Shown here: positions 24,895 through 34,199 of the stretch, in pieces | How positions within the stretch are numbered: position 1 is the stretch's first letter | Layout: each line of letters begins with the position of its first letter | Origin: Thalassobaculum fulvum | Lineage (GTDB): Bacteria > Pseudomonadota > Alphaproteobacteria > Thalassobaculales > Thalassobaculaceae | Reading direction: 5' to 3' | Length of the DNA stretch: 64,000 nucleotides | Assembly: GCF_014652915.1 (NCBI RefSeq) | Contig: NZ_BMZS01000009.1 | Span: forward strand, 186,001-250,000 | Notes under the pieces: generated by a model | What the model saw: only the letters and a program-made list of their open reading frames with translations | Databases searched by the model: none | What the model was told of the DNA's origin: nothing | Translations under genes and position numbers: made by a program

Positions 24895-26010
24895 ATGGCG
24901 CTTCGAGACGGTGCACGGCCGAAACCGCGGTCGACGGCAAGCGCCGCGACGGTGGTCGTCGTGCTGGTCGCCCTGCTGGTCGGCTTCGAGATCATCGCGC
25001 GACTGCTCGACGGCGTCGGCTTCATGCCCCGGAACTTCGTCGCCGAGAAGCTGTCCCTGGTGGCGAGCGGGTATCCCGGCGCCTACGATCCGGCGCTCGG
25101 CTACGTCCCGGCCCCGGACTACGACGGCACGCCCGGCTCCTGGAACGTTCGGGTGACGGTCGGCCCCCGGTCCCTGCGCGACAACGCGCCGGGCCGGCCG
25201 ACGCCGGTGCCGGCGGCCGTGGTGGCGGCCGGCGGGTCCTACACCTTCGGGGACGCGGTGTCCGACGCCCATACCTGGCCGGCCCAGCTCGAGGGGCTGC
25301 TCGACCAGCCGGTGGCGAACGGCGGGGTGTTCGGCTATGGCCTCGACCAGGCGGTGCTGCGGGCCGAGATGCTGGCGGTCGAGCATCGGCCGTTGGCGCT
25401 GGTCGTCGGCTTCGTCTACGACGACGTGCGCCGCACCCAGCTGGTGCAGAACGCCGGCGCGGAGAAGCCGTACTTCGAGGTGGTCGACGGCCGGCTGGAG
25501 CTGCGCAACGTGCCGCCTTCGCCGGACCGGCCGCGGGTCGGGCAGCTCGGCGTGGTGCGGACCCTGCTCGGATACAGCTACCTCGCCGACTGGATCGCGC
25601 GCCGGGCGGACGCGACCGGCTGGTGGTACGGGCCGGGCTTCGCGGAGGTCCAGGTCCACACCGACGGGCAGGAGGTCGCCTGCCTGTTGATGCACCGGCT
25701 GCGGTCGGTGCAGGAGTCGACCGGCGCCCGGGTGATGGTGGTCGCGCAGTATGCCGCCCGCGACCTGGCGACGCCCGACGATCCCCGCTCGGTCGAGGAC
25801 CTCACCGGCACGGGGCGGGTGCTGGAATGCGCCGCGACGGCCGGGCTGATCGCGGTCGACACCCTGCCGGCGCTGCGCGCCCGCTACCGCGCCGGCCCCA
25901 CCACCTTCGTCGGGCAGTACTACGTCCGCGCGGTGCCGTCGGCGGCCGGATACCGGGTGGTGGCCGAGCAGGTCGCCGACGCCCTGGCACGCGCCTACGG
26001 CGGCGGATGA
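24895..26010 (+). CDS. Membrane-anchored SGNH/GDSL-hydrolase-like protein, degenerate active site
   Basis: A 371-residue protein with one N-terminal membrane helix (TVVVVLVALLVGFEIIARLL) and a periplasmic SGNH-like domain. Block I reads VVAAGGSYTFGDAVSDAHTW with the nucleophile Ser in GGS; block II may be GGVFGYGLDQ. The usual block V DxxH before the last helix is not visible: the equivalent stretch reads YYVRAVPSAAGYRVVAEQ, with no Asp or His. It may be inactive or use other residues. CAGGAGA lies seven bases before the ATG. Its stop overlaps the start of the next gene (ATGA), so both are translated together. Confidence 0.6.
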   Translation: MALRDGARPKPRSTASAATVVVVLVALLVGFEIIARLLDGVGFMPRNFVAEKLSLVASGYPGAYDPALGYVPAPDYDGTPGSWNVRVTVGPRSLRDNAPGRPTPVPAAVVAAGGSYTFGDAVSDAHTWPAQLEGLLDQPVANGGVFGYGLDQAVLRAEMLAVEHRPLALVVGFVYDDVRRTQLVQNAGAEKPYFEVVDGRLELRNVPPSPDRPRVGQLGVVRTLLGYSYLADWIARRADATGWWYGPGFAEVQVHTDGQEVACLLMHRLRSVQESTGARVMVVAQYAARDLATPDDPRSVEDLTGTGRVLECAATAGLIAVDTLPALRARYRAGPTTFVGQYYVRAVPSAAGYRVVAEQVADALARAYGGG

Positions 26011-28976
26011 CCGGGGCCGCGGCGCCGCCCTGGACGGCGACCCGGCGCGGCGTCGCGATCCTGGCCGTGGCGGCGCCGGCGGCGGGAGCCGCGGTCGCCG
26101 CGCTGCTGCTGCGGCTGCCGCCGCTGTCGACCGCGGCGTCCGACGTGGTCGACTATGCGACCTACCACGGCATGGATCCCGGACACGGCCGGCTGCTGGT
26201 CGCGGCCGCCGCCGTGGCTTGGCCTGTCCTGACCCTGCTGACGGTTCTCGGGATACGGCGCCTGTGGCGGCCGGGCGAGGGCGGCTGGACCCGCCGGGCG
26301 TTGACTCTGGAGCCACCGGGCCGCGGCCGATACGACCTCGCCGCCGGGCTCACCGACGCCGCCGTGCTGGGGCTCGCGACGGGGCTCGGCTGCTTCCTCG
26401 CCTTCGACCTCGGCACTGCCGCGGCGGCGGGCGTGGCGCTGGCGACCGCCGCCGCCCTGGTGGCGGCGACCGGGCGCGATGCCGAGGCCCTGGCCCGCGC
26501 AGTCGCCGGCCTGGCGCCGCTCGGCCCGGCGCTGCTGGCGATCGCGTCGGCGCGTACGGTGGTCCATGTGGTCGAGGACGCGGCGATCCAGCCGTATCCG
26601 TGGTTCCCGGCCTGGCTCGCCGCGGCCCTCGCGGTTCCCGGCTGGGCGCTGGCGTTCCGGCTCGGGGCCGAGCGGGCGGCGCGCCCGGTCGCCATGCTGT
26701 GGGTCGGCCTGCCGCTGGTCTGGCTGCTGGCCGCTCGGCTGCCGGGCGCGGTCGGGCCGCTCGACCTGCTCGGCGAGGGCGAGACCCTGGCCGGGGCGTT
26801 CGCCGCGCTCGACGGCCGGTGGCCGTGGGCCGGGTTGTCCGTGATCGCGGGGCCGTGGGCCGACGCCGGCCGGGCGCTGGTCGGCATGACTGTCCTCGAG
26901 CCGTCGCGCTGGGGCGCGGTCGCCGGCCAGGCGCTGATCGTGCAGCCGTTCTGGCTCGCCGCCGGCGCCGCGCTGTTCGGCTGGCTGTCCGGCTGGCGCT
27001 GGCCGCACGCGGCGCTGGCGACCGTGCTGGCCGCGCTGATGCTGGATGCCGGCCCGGGCCGGGCTCCGGATCTCGGCCTGGTCCTGTGGCCGCCGGTACT
27101 GGGCGCTCTCGGGCTGCTGCTGGTCCGCGCCACGGTCGCCCGGGCGCTGGTGCTGGCCGGGCTGGCGGTCCTGCAGGCGCTCCTGGTGCCGGCCTCGGCG
27201 CCGGCCGTCGTCGCGGTGCTGGCCGTGCTCCTGCTGCGCGACGCGCTGGCCGGCGAGGGGCGGTGCTGGCGGCGCTTCCGGCCGGCGCTGCTGTACGCGG
27301 CCGCGCTCGTCGTGCTGGTGGCGCTCGCCGGTGCCGGGGCGCTCGCCGGTGCCGGAGCGCTCGCGGGCGGTGATGTCGGGCTGCTGGTGCCGGTGCGGCT
27401 CGGCTTCGACGCGGCCGGTGCGTTCGACCGCGGCGCGCCGTTCGAAACGACGCTGGTCGCGACGGTGCCGGCCGCCGTCGCGGTCGCCGGGGCGGGACTG
27501 GCGGCGATCGCCGCGGCGGCCGGCTGGGCGGCCGTCGGGCGGTGGCGCCTGGATCCGCGCGATTGGGTGGCCGTGGCCGCGGGGGTGGTCGCGCTGACGG
27601 CGCTGCCGGGGGCGGCGGGCGGCGACGCCGTCGGGGTGCTGCAGGCCGCGGCCATCCCGGTCGCGGTGTCGGCGGTCCGGCTGCTGACGATGGTCGAGCC
27701 GGCGATCCCGGCGGTCCCGGGCGTGCCGCATCCGGTCGTGCTCGGTGGGCTGGTCGCGGCGACGGCCGCTGCCGCGGTCGGCCCCGAGCCCGCCGTCGCG
27801 GTCGACCCGGCCGCCGTCGCCGCCCGCCTGCGCCCGACCGTGATCGCCGACGGCGCGCGCCCGCTGATCGGGTACGCCCGGTCGGATGCAGTCGATCCGG
27901 CGGTGCTCGACGGCTGGAGGCTGTTGCTCGAGGGCTGGGCCGCGCCGGGTGGCGCGGTCCTGGACATGACCGGTCGGCCGGCGCTATTCCACACGCTGCT
28001 CGGCTATCGCCCGGTCGGACGGTTCCTGCACGGCGGTCTCGCCGGGAGCCGCGCGCAGCAGGACGAACTGGCGGCCGAGCTGCGGCGCTCGTCCCCCGAG
28101 GCGGTGATCCTGCCGACCGACCCGGGCCTCGACGGGATTCCCGATACGGTGCGCCGTCACCGGCTGACCCGGGCGGTCCTGGAGGACTATGTCCCGGTCG
28201 AGGCGTTCGCCGACGGGGTGCTGTACGTGCCGCGCGGGACCGACCTGGCCGACCCCGCGCTGCACGCCCGCGCGGTGATCTGCGACTGGGGCGCCGCCCC
28301 GGGACGTCTGCTTCTGGATCCGCCGCGCTCCGGCCCGTCGGAGTGGCCGGCGCGGTCGCTGTCGGGACCGGACACCGTGACCCTCGACGGCCACCTGTCG
28401 GCGGCCGCGGACGGCGCGGCGGCGGACCTGGTCGTCGTGCTGCTGGACGGCCGCCCGATCGCCGACGAGGTGCCACGGGGCGAACGGTTCGGGATCACCG
28501 TCCAGGCACCGCGCGGAAGCGGGCGGCGGCTGCGGCTCGCCGCGTCGATGCCGGACGGCGGGCTGCGCCCGATCGTCGCCGGTCCGGGCATCGAGTTCGA
28601 CGGGGATGCGGCCCCCGCCGGTCCGCCGGTGGCCGGGGAGCCGGCGGGTCGGCTGGACCGGCGCGAGATCGCGGTCCACGACGGCGTCCGGCAACTGGCG
28701 CCGCTGGCGCTCGGGCCGGCGGAGCGCGCCGGCCTGCGGCTGGTCGTCGCGGGCGGCGACCCGAACCGCCGCTACCGTCTCGCCGACCGCCCTCCCTGGG
28801 CGCGCGGGGGGAGCGACGCGGCGATCCGCTTCGGGACGTCGGACGGCGGACGGGCGGCCGTTCCGCTGGGGGCGTGCCCGCAATGGTGGGGCTATCGCGA
28901 AGGCCCGCTGTACCTGTGGAGCGAGGACGGCCGGCCGATCGACCGGCTGTCGGTGTTCTGGGCGAAGGGGCCCTGA
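26007..28976 (+). CDS. Very large polytopic membrane protein of unknown function
   Basis: I do not recognise this 989-residue protein. Residues 1 to about 590 are extremely alanine/leucine/valine-rich and hold perhaps 14-16 membrane helices. Residues 590-989 form a soluble, probably periplasmic, part containing RPLIGYARSDAVDPAVLDG, AVILPTDPGLDGIPDTV and beta-rich stretches. The overall layout (many helices, then a soluble domain) resembles GT-C type glycosyltransferases or O-antigen-processing proteins, but no signature is seen. It overlaps the SGNH-like gene by four bases and is followed 95 bases later by a sulfotransferase. Confidence 0.7.
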   Translation: MTGAAAPPWTATRRGVAILAVAAPAAGAAVAALLLRLPPLSTAASDVVDYATYHGMDPGHGRLLVAAAAVAWPVLTLLTVLGIRRLWRPGEGGWTRRALTLEPPGRGRYDLAAGLTDAAVLGLATGLGCFLAFDLGTAAAAGVALATAAALVAATGRDAEALARAVAGLAPLGPALLAIASARTVVHVVEDAAIQPYPWFPAWLAAALAVPGWALAFRLGAERAARPVAMLWVGLPLVWLLAARLPGAVGPLDLLGEGETLAGAFAALDGRWPWAGLSVIAGPWADAGRALVGMTVLEPSRWGAVAGQALIVQPFWLAAGAALFGWLSGWRWPHAALATVLAALMLDAGPGRAPDLGLVLWPPVLGALGLLLVRATVARALVLAGLAVLQALLVPASAPAVVAVLAVLLLRDALAGEGRCWRRFRPALLYAAALVVLVALAGAGALAGAGALAGGDVGLLVPVRLGFDAAGAFDRGAPFETTLVATVPAAVAVAGAGLAAIAAAAGWAAVGRWRLDPRDWVAVAAGVVALTALPGAAGGDAVGVLQAAAIPVAVSAVRLLTMVEPAIPAVPGVPHPVVLGGLVAATAAAAVGPEPAVAVDPAAVAARLRPTVIADGARPLIGYARSDAVDPAVLDGWRLLLEGWAAPGGAVLDMTGRPALFHTLLGYRPVGRFLHGGLAGSRAQQDELAAELRRSSPEAVILPTDPGLDGIPDTVRRHRLTRAVLEDYVPVEAFADGVLYVPRGTDLADPALHARAVICDWGAAPGRLLLDPPRSGPSEWPARSLSGPDTVTLDGHLSAAADGAAADLVVVLLDGRPIADEVPRGERFGITVQAPRGSGRRLRLAASMPDGGLRPIVAGPGIEFDGDAAPAGPPVAGEPAGRLDRREIAVHDGVRQLAPLALGPAERAGLRLVVAGGDPNRRYRLADRPPWARGGSDAAIRFGTSDGGRAAVPLGACPQWWGYREGPLYLWSEDGRPIDRLSVFWAKGP

Positions 28977-29071
28977 TCGACGACCGCGCATTGCGCTTGC
29001 CGGAGCGGGCCGCTGCCCCGTAGACAGAGGCCAGCGGCTGCCGGCCGTCGCCGGGCCGTCGGAGGAGTCGT

Positions 29072-29956
29072 ATGCCCCGAGACCTGCAAGCAGAGCAACA
29101 GGTGCTGAGCCGCCTGCCGACGTTCTTCGTCGGGGGACTTCCGCGGTCCGGGACGACCTGGGTGCAGCAGCTCCTGAACGCGCATCCACAGGTCGTCTGC
29201 CTGGGCGAGTCGCACTTCTTCAACGATCTCGCGCCGTCCCTCGCCCGGGCCGCCCAGGGCTATGCCAAGCGCCGGTCCGAGGGGCACAACACCTGGGCGC
29301 CGACGGTCCGCGGGCCCGGCACCCAGGTGCTCACTCCGGTCTACCGTGCCGCGTTCGTCGCGCTGGTCCAGGAAAACCTCGACGGCCGCGACCCGAAGCA
29401 GCTCGTCACGATCGGCGAGAAGACCCCGGACAACATCATGCTGCTGCACCGCGTGTGGGCCGTGTTTCCGTCCGCCCGCTTCATCAACGTGATCCGGGAC
29501 GGCCGCGACGGTGCGGTTTCCGCCTACATCCGGTTCCGCTCGAAGCTGCCGGAGACCATGACCCAGCTCGACTACGCGCGGGCCTACGGCGAAGGCTGGG
29601 CGAAGCGGATCAGGGAGGCGCGGGAGCTCGCCAAGGGGCGGCGCTACCTGGAGGTCCGATACGAGGACCTGCATGCGGACGGGGAAGCCGAGGCGGCGCG
29701 CCTGTTCGCCTTCCTGGGGGCCGACAGCGGGCCGGACAGCGTCCGCAGGGCGATCGAGACCGCCAGCTTCGAGAAGCTGTCCGGCGGTCGCAGCCGCGGG
29801 CAGGAGGATCCGGCGTCGCATTACCGGCGCGGCGAGGTCGGCGGCTGGGCGGAAGTCCTCACCCCGGCCGAGGTCGAGGCATTCGAGGCGGCCGCCGGCC
29901 CGATGATGGACACGCTCGGCTACGCGCGGGCGGCGGACCGGGCGAAGGGGTCATGA
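29072..29956 (+). CDS. PAPS-dependent sulfotransferase
   Basis: A 294-residue sulfotransferase. The 5'-phosphosulfate loop is FFVGGLPRSGTTWVQQLLN (residues 18-36). The 3'-phosphate motif is FINVIRDGRDGAVSAYIRF (about 136-154), and VRYEDLHADGEAEAARLFAF marks the following helix. It transfers sulfate from PAPS, most likely to a sugar hydroxyl of a surface glycan. GGAGGAG lies upstream of the ATG. It differs from the sulfotransferase at 5306-6028, which belongs to another subfamily. Confidence 0.88.
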   Translation: MPRDLQAEQQVLSRLPTFFVGGLPRSGTTWVQQLLNAHPQVVCLGESHFFNDLAPSLARAAQGYAKRRSEGHNTWAPTVRGPGTQVLTPVYRAAFVALVQENLDGRDPKQLVTIGEKTPDNIMLLHRVWAVFPSARFINVIRDGRDGAVSAYIRFRSKLPETMTQLDYARAYGEGWAKRIREARELAKGRRYLEVRYEDLHADGEAEAARLFAFLGADSGPDSVRRAIETASFEKLSGGRSRGQEDPASHYRRGEVGGWAEVLTPAEVEAFEAAAGPMMDTLGYARAADRAKGS

Positions 29957-30095
29957 CGGACGGGCCCGGGGTCGACAACTCGCCCGCTGCGCGGCTGTCC
30001 GAAGGGGGGACGCCCGCCGGCTGTCCGGTCGGCGCGAGACACACCGGCAACGTCATCCTCACCAGTACTTGCGCCGGGTTTGCCGTGGCGCGCGA

Positions 30096-31247
30096 TCACC
30101 GGACGTCGCGGCGGAACAGGTCCCTGATCCGCGCTTCGGCGATGTCCGCCGCCCGCTCCCAGGAAAACGCCCGGCGGACGTGCGCCGAGCCGGCGAGGCC
30201 GCGCTCCTTCGCCGCCGCGCGGTTCTCGTAGACCTCCCGCATCAGGTGCCGCAGGTGCCGCCAGTCCGGCTCCGCCCACAGGCCGAGGTCGCCGTCGGCA
30301 CGCTCGAAGAACGGCACGTCGACCGGCACCAGCCGGTGGTCGATGCGCCAGGCGTGCTCGCCGATGAACTCGGTCGGCCCGCTGTAGCCGGTCACGATGG
30401 TCGGCAGGCCGCAGGCCATCGCCTCGATCACCGGCAGGCCCCAGCCTTCCGCCCGGCTCGGGGCGACGAAGGCGTCGCAGGCGGTATAGATCCCCGCGAA
30501 CACCCGGTGGGCATCGACCGGCGGCACCACCTTCAGGCGCTGCGGGTGCTTCAGGTCGAGGGCGCGCAGCTCGGCGCCGAGATCGAGGTCGAGCCGGCCG
30601 GCGTACAGCCCGGCCAGGACCAGCACCACGTCGTCGCGGTCGCCGAACTCGCGGTCGAAGGCCTGGACCAGCTCGGCCATGCCCTTGCGGCGTTCCCAGC
30701 GGCCGATCGCCAGGAACTTGAACGGCCTGGCCGGGAACGCGTCGACCGGCGGAACGCCCGGATGGAACAGCGCCGGGTCGACGCCCTCCGGCACCACGTC
30801 GATCCGCGCCGGGTCGAAGCCGTTGGCGGCGAACACGCGCTTGCCCCAGGCCGTGGCGGTCCAGATCCGGTCGGCCCGGCCGAGCGGCGCGAACCAGTCG
30901 TCCGGCAGGCGGGTCGACTCCCAGACCGTGTAGGCGATCCGCCGGCCGGCGGCATCGTCCAGCACGTCGGTCAGGCTGCCGTACAGCAGGGCGACGGTGG
31001 CGATCTCGCGCCGGCCGAACATGGCCGGGACGGCGGCCTTGTCCTCGGCGAGCGGGCCCGAGCGGACGTAGAGCGGGGTCGCCACCACCGGCAGCCGCCG
31101 CGACAGCGCGTCGAACAGCCCGCGGGTGTGGACGTTGTAGCCGAAGCGCCCGTCGAACCAGCCGATGGCGTGGACCAGCAGGTCGTTGGGCGGTGTCGCT
31201 GCGGCCTGCGTCGCGGCGGGCGGCGATTGCGGGAGCATCCGGATCAT
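30096..31247 (-). CDS. GT4-family glycosyltransferase
   Basis: A protein of about 383 residues with a GT-B fold: an N-terminal acceptor domain (LVHAIGWFDGRFGYNVHTRG) and a C-terminal donor domain with PSRAEGWGLPVIEAMACGLP near residue 255, containing the E-x7-E pair typical of GT4. FLAIGRWERRKGMAELVQAF marks the start of the donor domain. Possible starts are ATG at 31247 or 31238 and GTG at 31271. It is the last gene of the minus-strand sugar operon, 48 bases after a 2OG oxygenase. Confidence 0.85.
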   Translation of the reverse strand: MIRMLPQSPPAATQAAATPPNDLLVHAIGWFDGRFGYNVHTRGLFDALSRRLPVVATPLYVRSGPLAEDKAAVPAMFGRREIATVALLYGSLTDVLDDAAGRRIAYTVWESTRLPDDWFAPLGRADRIWTATAWGKRVFAANGFDPARIDVVPEGVDPALFHPGVPPVDAFPARPFKFLAIGRWERRKGMAELVQAFDREFGDRDDVVLVLAGLYAGRLDLDLGAELRALDLKHPQRLKVVPPVDAHRVFAGIYTACDAFVAPSRAEGWGLPVIEAMACGLPTIVTGYSGPTEFIGEHAWRIDHRLVPVDVPFFERADGDLGLWAEPDWRHLRHLMREVYENRAAAKERGLAGSAHVRRAFSWERAADIAEARIRDLFRRDVR

Positions 31248-31295
31248 GGCCGCGCTGTCTAGCACCGGCACCGGCCGCTGGACAGCGTCACCGCG

Positions 31296-32054
31296 TCAGA
31301 AGTGTCCGTTGCGCAGGAGCGACCACTGCACGGCCCGCCGGTCGCTTCCGCGGGCGAGGGCGGGCAGGCCGTGGAACGAGGTGTCGGTGCGGGCGAACAG
31401 GCACAGGCTGTTGGCCGCGTAGGGCGCGCGCCCGGCCTCCTCGAACTGCGAGAAGTCGTGGCAGCGGCGGCCGTCGCAGCTGAGCGCCGGATCGAGCGGC
31501 CGGTAGAACCGGGTCCCCAGGTCGGCGCCGCCGCCGGATACCGGGAAGTAGACCAGGGCGGCGACCAGCCGGCCGTGGCTGTCGGTGTGCGGCGGCAGGA
31601 CCATCGCCTCGGTGTCGCGCATCAGCTCGACCCGCGGAAAGATCCGCTGCGGCGTGATCGCCGGCCAGCCGCCAGGGTGGCGGCCGTCGTCCATCAGCGG
31701 CGCGAGGACGTGGGCGAAGGTGTCCAGCACGGTCTGCGCGACCAGATGGTCGGTCAGCACGGCGCGCAGCCGCCGGGTCGCCGGCGTCAGGTGACGGACC
31801 GGCACCTGGTAGGCGGTCAGCACCGCGGAACTGCGCTGGAACCCGGTCGGCATGTCGGCCAGGGCGGCGCCGACGCCGGCGAACAGGTCGGCCGGCAGGA
31901 AATCGGGAACGATCAGGTGGTCGAACGGGCCGCCGGCCAGGCTGCAAGACCGGATCCGCCCGACGACGTGCTCGACGTCGGACTCGAGCAGATCGTTCGA
32001 CCAGGTCGTCGAATCGGCCAGCTCGAACGCGTCGAGCGCTGCGGTCGATTCCAC
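31296..32054 (-). CDS. Fe(II)/2-oxoglutarate-dependent oxygenase-like protein
   Basis: A 252-residue protein with the double-stranded beta-helix pattern of 2OG oxygenases. The metal triad is visible as HTD (His156 and Asp158 in LPPHTDSHGRLVAALVYFP) and His228 in FARTDTSFHGL, followed by RRAVQWSLL near residue 238, where Arg would bind 2-oxoglutarate. It could hydroxylate a sugar or its lipid or peptide carrier. It sits 74 bases downstream of a second oxygenase gene in the same operon direction. Confidence 0.75.
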   Translation of the reverse strand: MESTAALDAFELADSTTWSNDLLESDVEHVVGRIRSCSLAGGPFDHLIVPDFLPADLFAGVGAALADMPTGFQRSSAVLTAYQVPVRHLTPATRRLRAVLTDHLVAQTVLDTFAHVLAPLMDDGRHPGGWPAITPQRIFPRVELMRDTEAMVLPPHTDSHGRLVAALVYFPVSGGGADLGTRFYRPLDPALSCDGRRCHDFSQFEEAGRAPYAANSLCLFARTDTSFHGLPALARGSDRRAVQWSLLRNGHF

Positions 32055-32128
32055 TGCCCACCCCCTCTTCCGGTCATCCCGTCGAAAGGTTGTATAGCGG
32101 GGGCGCGGCGTTTGGCCAGTCCGGCGCT

Positions 32129-32788
32129 TCAGCCCGATTGGCCGCGATCGGCCATCAGCCGCAGGTTGAAGGCCACCGACACCCGCGGGCTGGTCCCGCG
32201 ATACGGGTGCACGTAGTGCAGCAGCCAGCCGGGGAACATCAGCAGCATGCCCGGCTCGGGATCGACGATCAGCGGCGCGTTGAACACGTGGGTCGGCAGC
32301 GGCCCGCCGTGCGGTCCGGGCCGCGGGTCGACGAACTCGATCAGGCCGTCCCGGCTGCCCTCCGGCGCCGGGTCGCCGACGCTGACGTAGTAGACGCCCG
32401 AGAACACCGCCGGGGTGTGGTTGTGGATCGCGTTGTAAGCCCCGGCGCGGGCCACGTTGGCCCAGGCGCTGATCCGCATGGTCTGGTCGCCGGTCGGCTT
32501 CTTGTGCCGGGTCAGGACCAGCATCTTCTGGATGCAGGCGGAGATCCGCTTGCGCAGTTCCAGGATCGCCGGGTCGCCGGAGTCCAGCAGGTCGGTCGGC
32601 GAATGCCAGCCGCCGACATTGCTGAGCCCCATGCTCGGCTCGTTCGCCTCGCGCGCTGCGATGTGCTCCAGCAGCCGCTCGTTCAGCTCGGCAGAGTCGC
32701 CGAACCGCTTGACCAGCAGCGGGGTCGGAAAGGCGGAATGCAGGCCGTCCTCGAGGACGGTGCCGCGGCGCTCGTCCGAGGGGGTCAT
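32129..32788 (-). CDS. Putative 2OG-Fe(II) oxygenase (TIGR02466-like)
   Basis: A 219-residue protein resembling a family of small predicted oxygenases. It has SNVGGWHSPTDLL early on, then AYNAIHNHTPAVFSGVYYVS with candidate His ligands, then PGMLLMFPGWLLHYVHPYRG and RVSVAFNLRLM at the end with the distal His and Arg. The substrate is unknown. The ATG overlaps the stop of the cytidylyltransferase gene (ATGA), so it is translationally coupled to nucleotide-sugar activation. Confidence 0.78.
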   Translation of the reverse strand: MTPSDERRGTVLEDGLHSAFPTPLLVKRFGDSAELNERLLEHIAAREANEPSMGLSNVGGWHSPTDLLDSGDPAILELRKRISACIQKMLVLTRHKKPTGDQTMRISAWANVARAGAYNAIHNHTPAVFSGVYYVSVGDPAPEGSRDGLIEFVDPRPGPHGGPLPTHVFNAPLIVDPEPGMLLMFPGWLLHYVHPYRGTSPRVSVAFNLRLMADRGQSG

Positions 32789-33513
32789 TTGCCGCCGTGC
32801 TTCTCGAACCACTCCAGCGCCTTCTCCGCCAGGTAGAAGTCGAAGGCGTCGTGGATGTCGATGCCGGACGCGGTGTCGTCGATCCCGATCACCTCGGCGC
32901 TGTCGCCGGTGCGGCGGCCCTGGCGGATCAGGTCGGCGCGCAGCGCCGAGGCGATGCCGGTGTCCTCGCGGAACAGCGGGGTGCGGGTCTGGCGCGGGCC
33001 GTACACCGCCATCCAGTCGAACACCCGCTTCCAGGTGCCGTCCTCGGTCTTGTACCAGAAGTTCTTGTGGGTCTTGTTGGCGACGAAGGCGCAGTCGATC
33101 TCCGGCCGGGTCTTCAGGATGCCGACCGCCTGGGCGATCCACTCCGGCTTGCGGAAGATGTCGGTCGGCTGCAGGAACACGACGATCCCGAACGGGCCGT
33201 CGATCGCCTCGGCGCGCTCCAGCGCGTCCTTCAGCACCGGTTCGGTCGGGGTCAGGTCCTCGGCCAGGCCGGGCTCGCGCATGAACGGGGTCCAGGCGCC
33301 GGCGGCCTCGGCGGCGGCCCGGATCTCCTCGTCGTCGGTGGTGACCAGCACCCGGTCGCAGACGCCCGACGCGATCGCGTGCTGCACCGAGTGGGCGATC
33401 AGCGGCTTGCCGCCGATCGGCCGCACGTTCTTGCCGGGCAGCCCCTTGGATCCGCCGCGGGCCGGAATGATGGCGATCACCCGGTCCGAGCCCGTCCCGC
33501 CTTGCGTGGTCAT
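32785..33513 (-). CDS. CMP-sugar synthetase family cytidylyltransferase
   Basis: A 242-residue enzyme of the CMP-N-acetylneuraminate/CMP-Kdo synthetase fold. It has the CTP-binding loop IIPARGGSKGLPGKNVRPIG (residues 15-34), TTDDEEIRAAAE, and VFLQPTDIFRKPEWI corresponding to the LQPTSPLR motif. The C-terminal DIHDAFDFYLAEKALE also matches the family. It is expected to activate an acidic sugar as its CMP form in the cytoplasm. Overlaps link it to both neighbours. The sugar is probably made by the upstream aldolase/dehydrogenase genes. Confidence 0.86.
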   Translation of the reverse strand: MTTQGGTGSDRVIAIIPARGGSKGLPGKNVRPIGGKPLIAHSVQHAIASGVCDRVLVTTDDEEIRAAAEAAGAWTPFMREPGLAEDLTPTEPVLKDALERAEAIDGPFGIVVFLQPTDIFRKPEWIAQAVGILKTRPEIDCAFVANKTHKNFWYKTEDGTWKRVFDWMAVYGPRQTRTPLFREDTGIASALRADLIRQGRRTGDSAEVIGIDDTASGIDIHDAFDFYLAEKALEWFEKHGGK

Positions 33514-34199
33514 GCGCCTGCTTCCTCCAGTTGCGGCAGGCGGTCGGCCAGCGCCTCGGCGACCGCGAAGCCGGTGTCGTCGCGCACGTCGACCAGCGCC
33601 CAGGTCTGGTCGACGACCTCGAAACCGACGGCGTCGCCGAGCCGGCGGCCGTCCTCGAACAGGTGCGGGCGGGCCGCCAGGGCGAGCCCGACCATTTCCT
33701 GGAAGTACACCGCGTCGCGGCCGTCGCCGCCTTCCGACAGCGCCAGGATCTCGCCGTCGGCGGTCCGCCGCCACAGGTTGGCGGTGAAGCGGCGCACGCA
33801 GACCACGCTGTCCAGGTGGTCGCGGGCCGCCAGGTTCTCGGCGGTGCGCCGGATCAGTCCCTTGGGGCGGAACGGGTGGGTCGGCTCCAGCACCACCACG
33901 ATCTCGGCGTCGCGGCCGCGGGCGACGTCGGCCAAGGCGTCGACGTAGCTCTCGGCGGTGCGGGCGTGCGGGACGACCCGGCCGCCGAAGCCGTCGGCCA
34001 TGGCCCGGATGGCGGCGTCGTCGGTGGTCACCACGACCTCGGAGTCCGGCAGGTCGGCGACGGCCGCGTCCAGGGTCCGCTCCAGGCTGGAGCGGCCGCG
34101 GATCGGCGCCATCAGGCGCGGCGTGCTGCGTGCCGCCGACAGCACCGGGATGACGACCAGCGGCGGCTTCCTCAGGGGCGCGGTCATGGCGGCGGTCAC
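33510..34199 (-). CDS. Cytidylyltransferase-family protein with degenerate nucleotide loop
   Basis: A 229-residue relative of the preceding family. The second half keeps the fold (EVVVTTDDAAIRAMADGF, IVVVLEPTHPFRPKGLI). The N-terminal CTP-binding loop is lost, however: where active members have ARGGSKRLPGKN, this protein reads SAARSTPRLMAPIRG. It may be an inactive partner subunit of the intact enzyme next door or may have a new substrate. The GTG start at 34199 overlaps the preceding stop and has GGGAGG six bases upstream. Confidence 0.7.
   Translation of the reverse strand: MTAAMTAPLRKPPLVVIPVLSAARSTPRLMAPIRGRSSLERTLDAAVADLPDSEVVVTTDDAAIRAMADGFGGRVVPHARTAESYVDALADVARGRDAEIVVVLEPTHPFRPKGLIRRTAENLAARDHLDSVVCVRRFTANLWRRTADGEILALSEGGDGRDAVYFQEMVGLALAARPHLFEDGRRLGDAVGFEVVDQTWALVDVRDDTGFAVAEALADRLPQLEEAGA

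Noticed and set aside
26219-28476. Several long Arg/Pro-rich open frames overlapping the large membrane protein on both strands
   Set aside because: They are composition artefacts of very high GC. Only the 26007 frame shows membrane-helix periodicity and coupling to the upstream gene.
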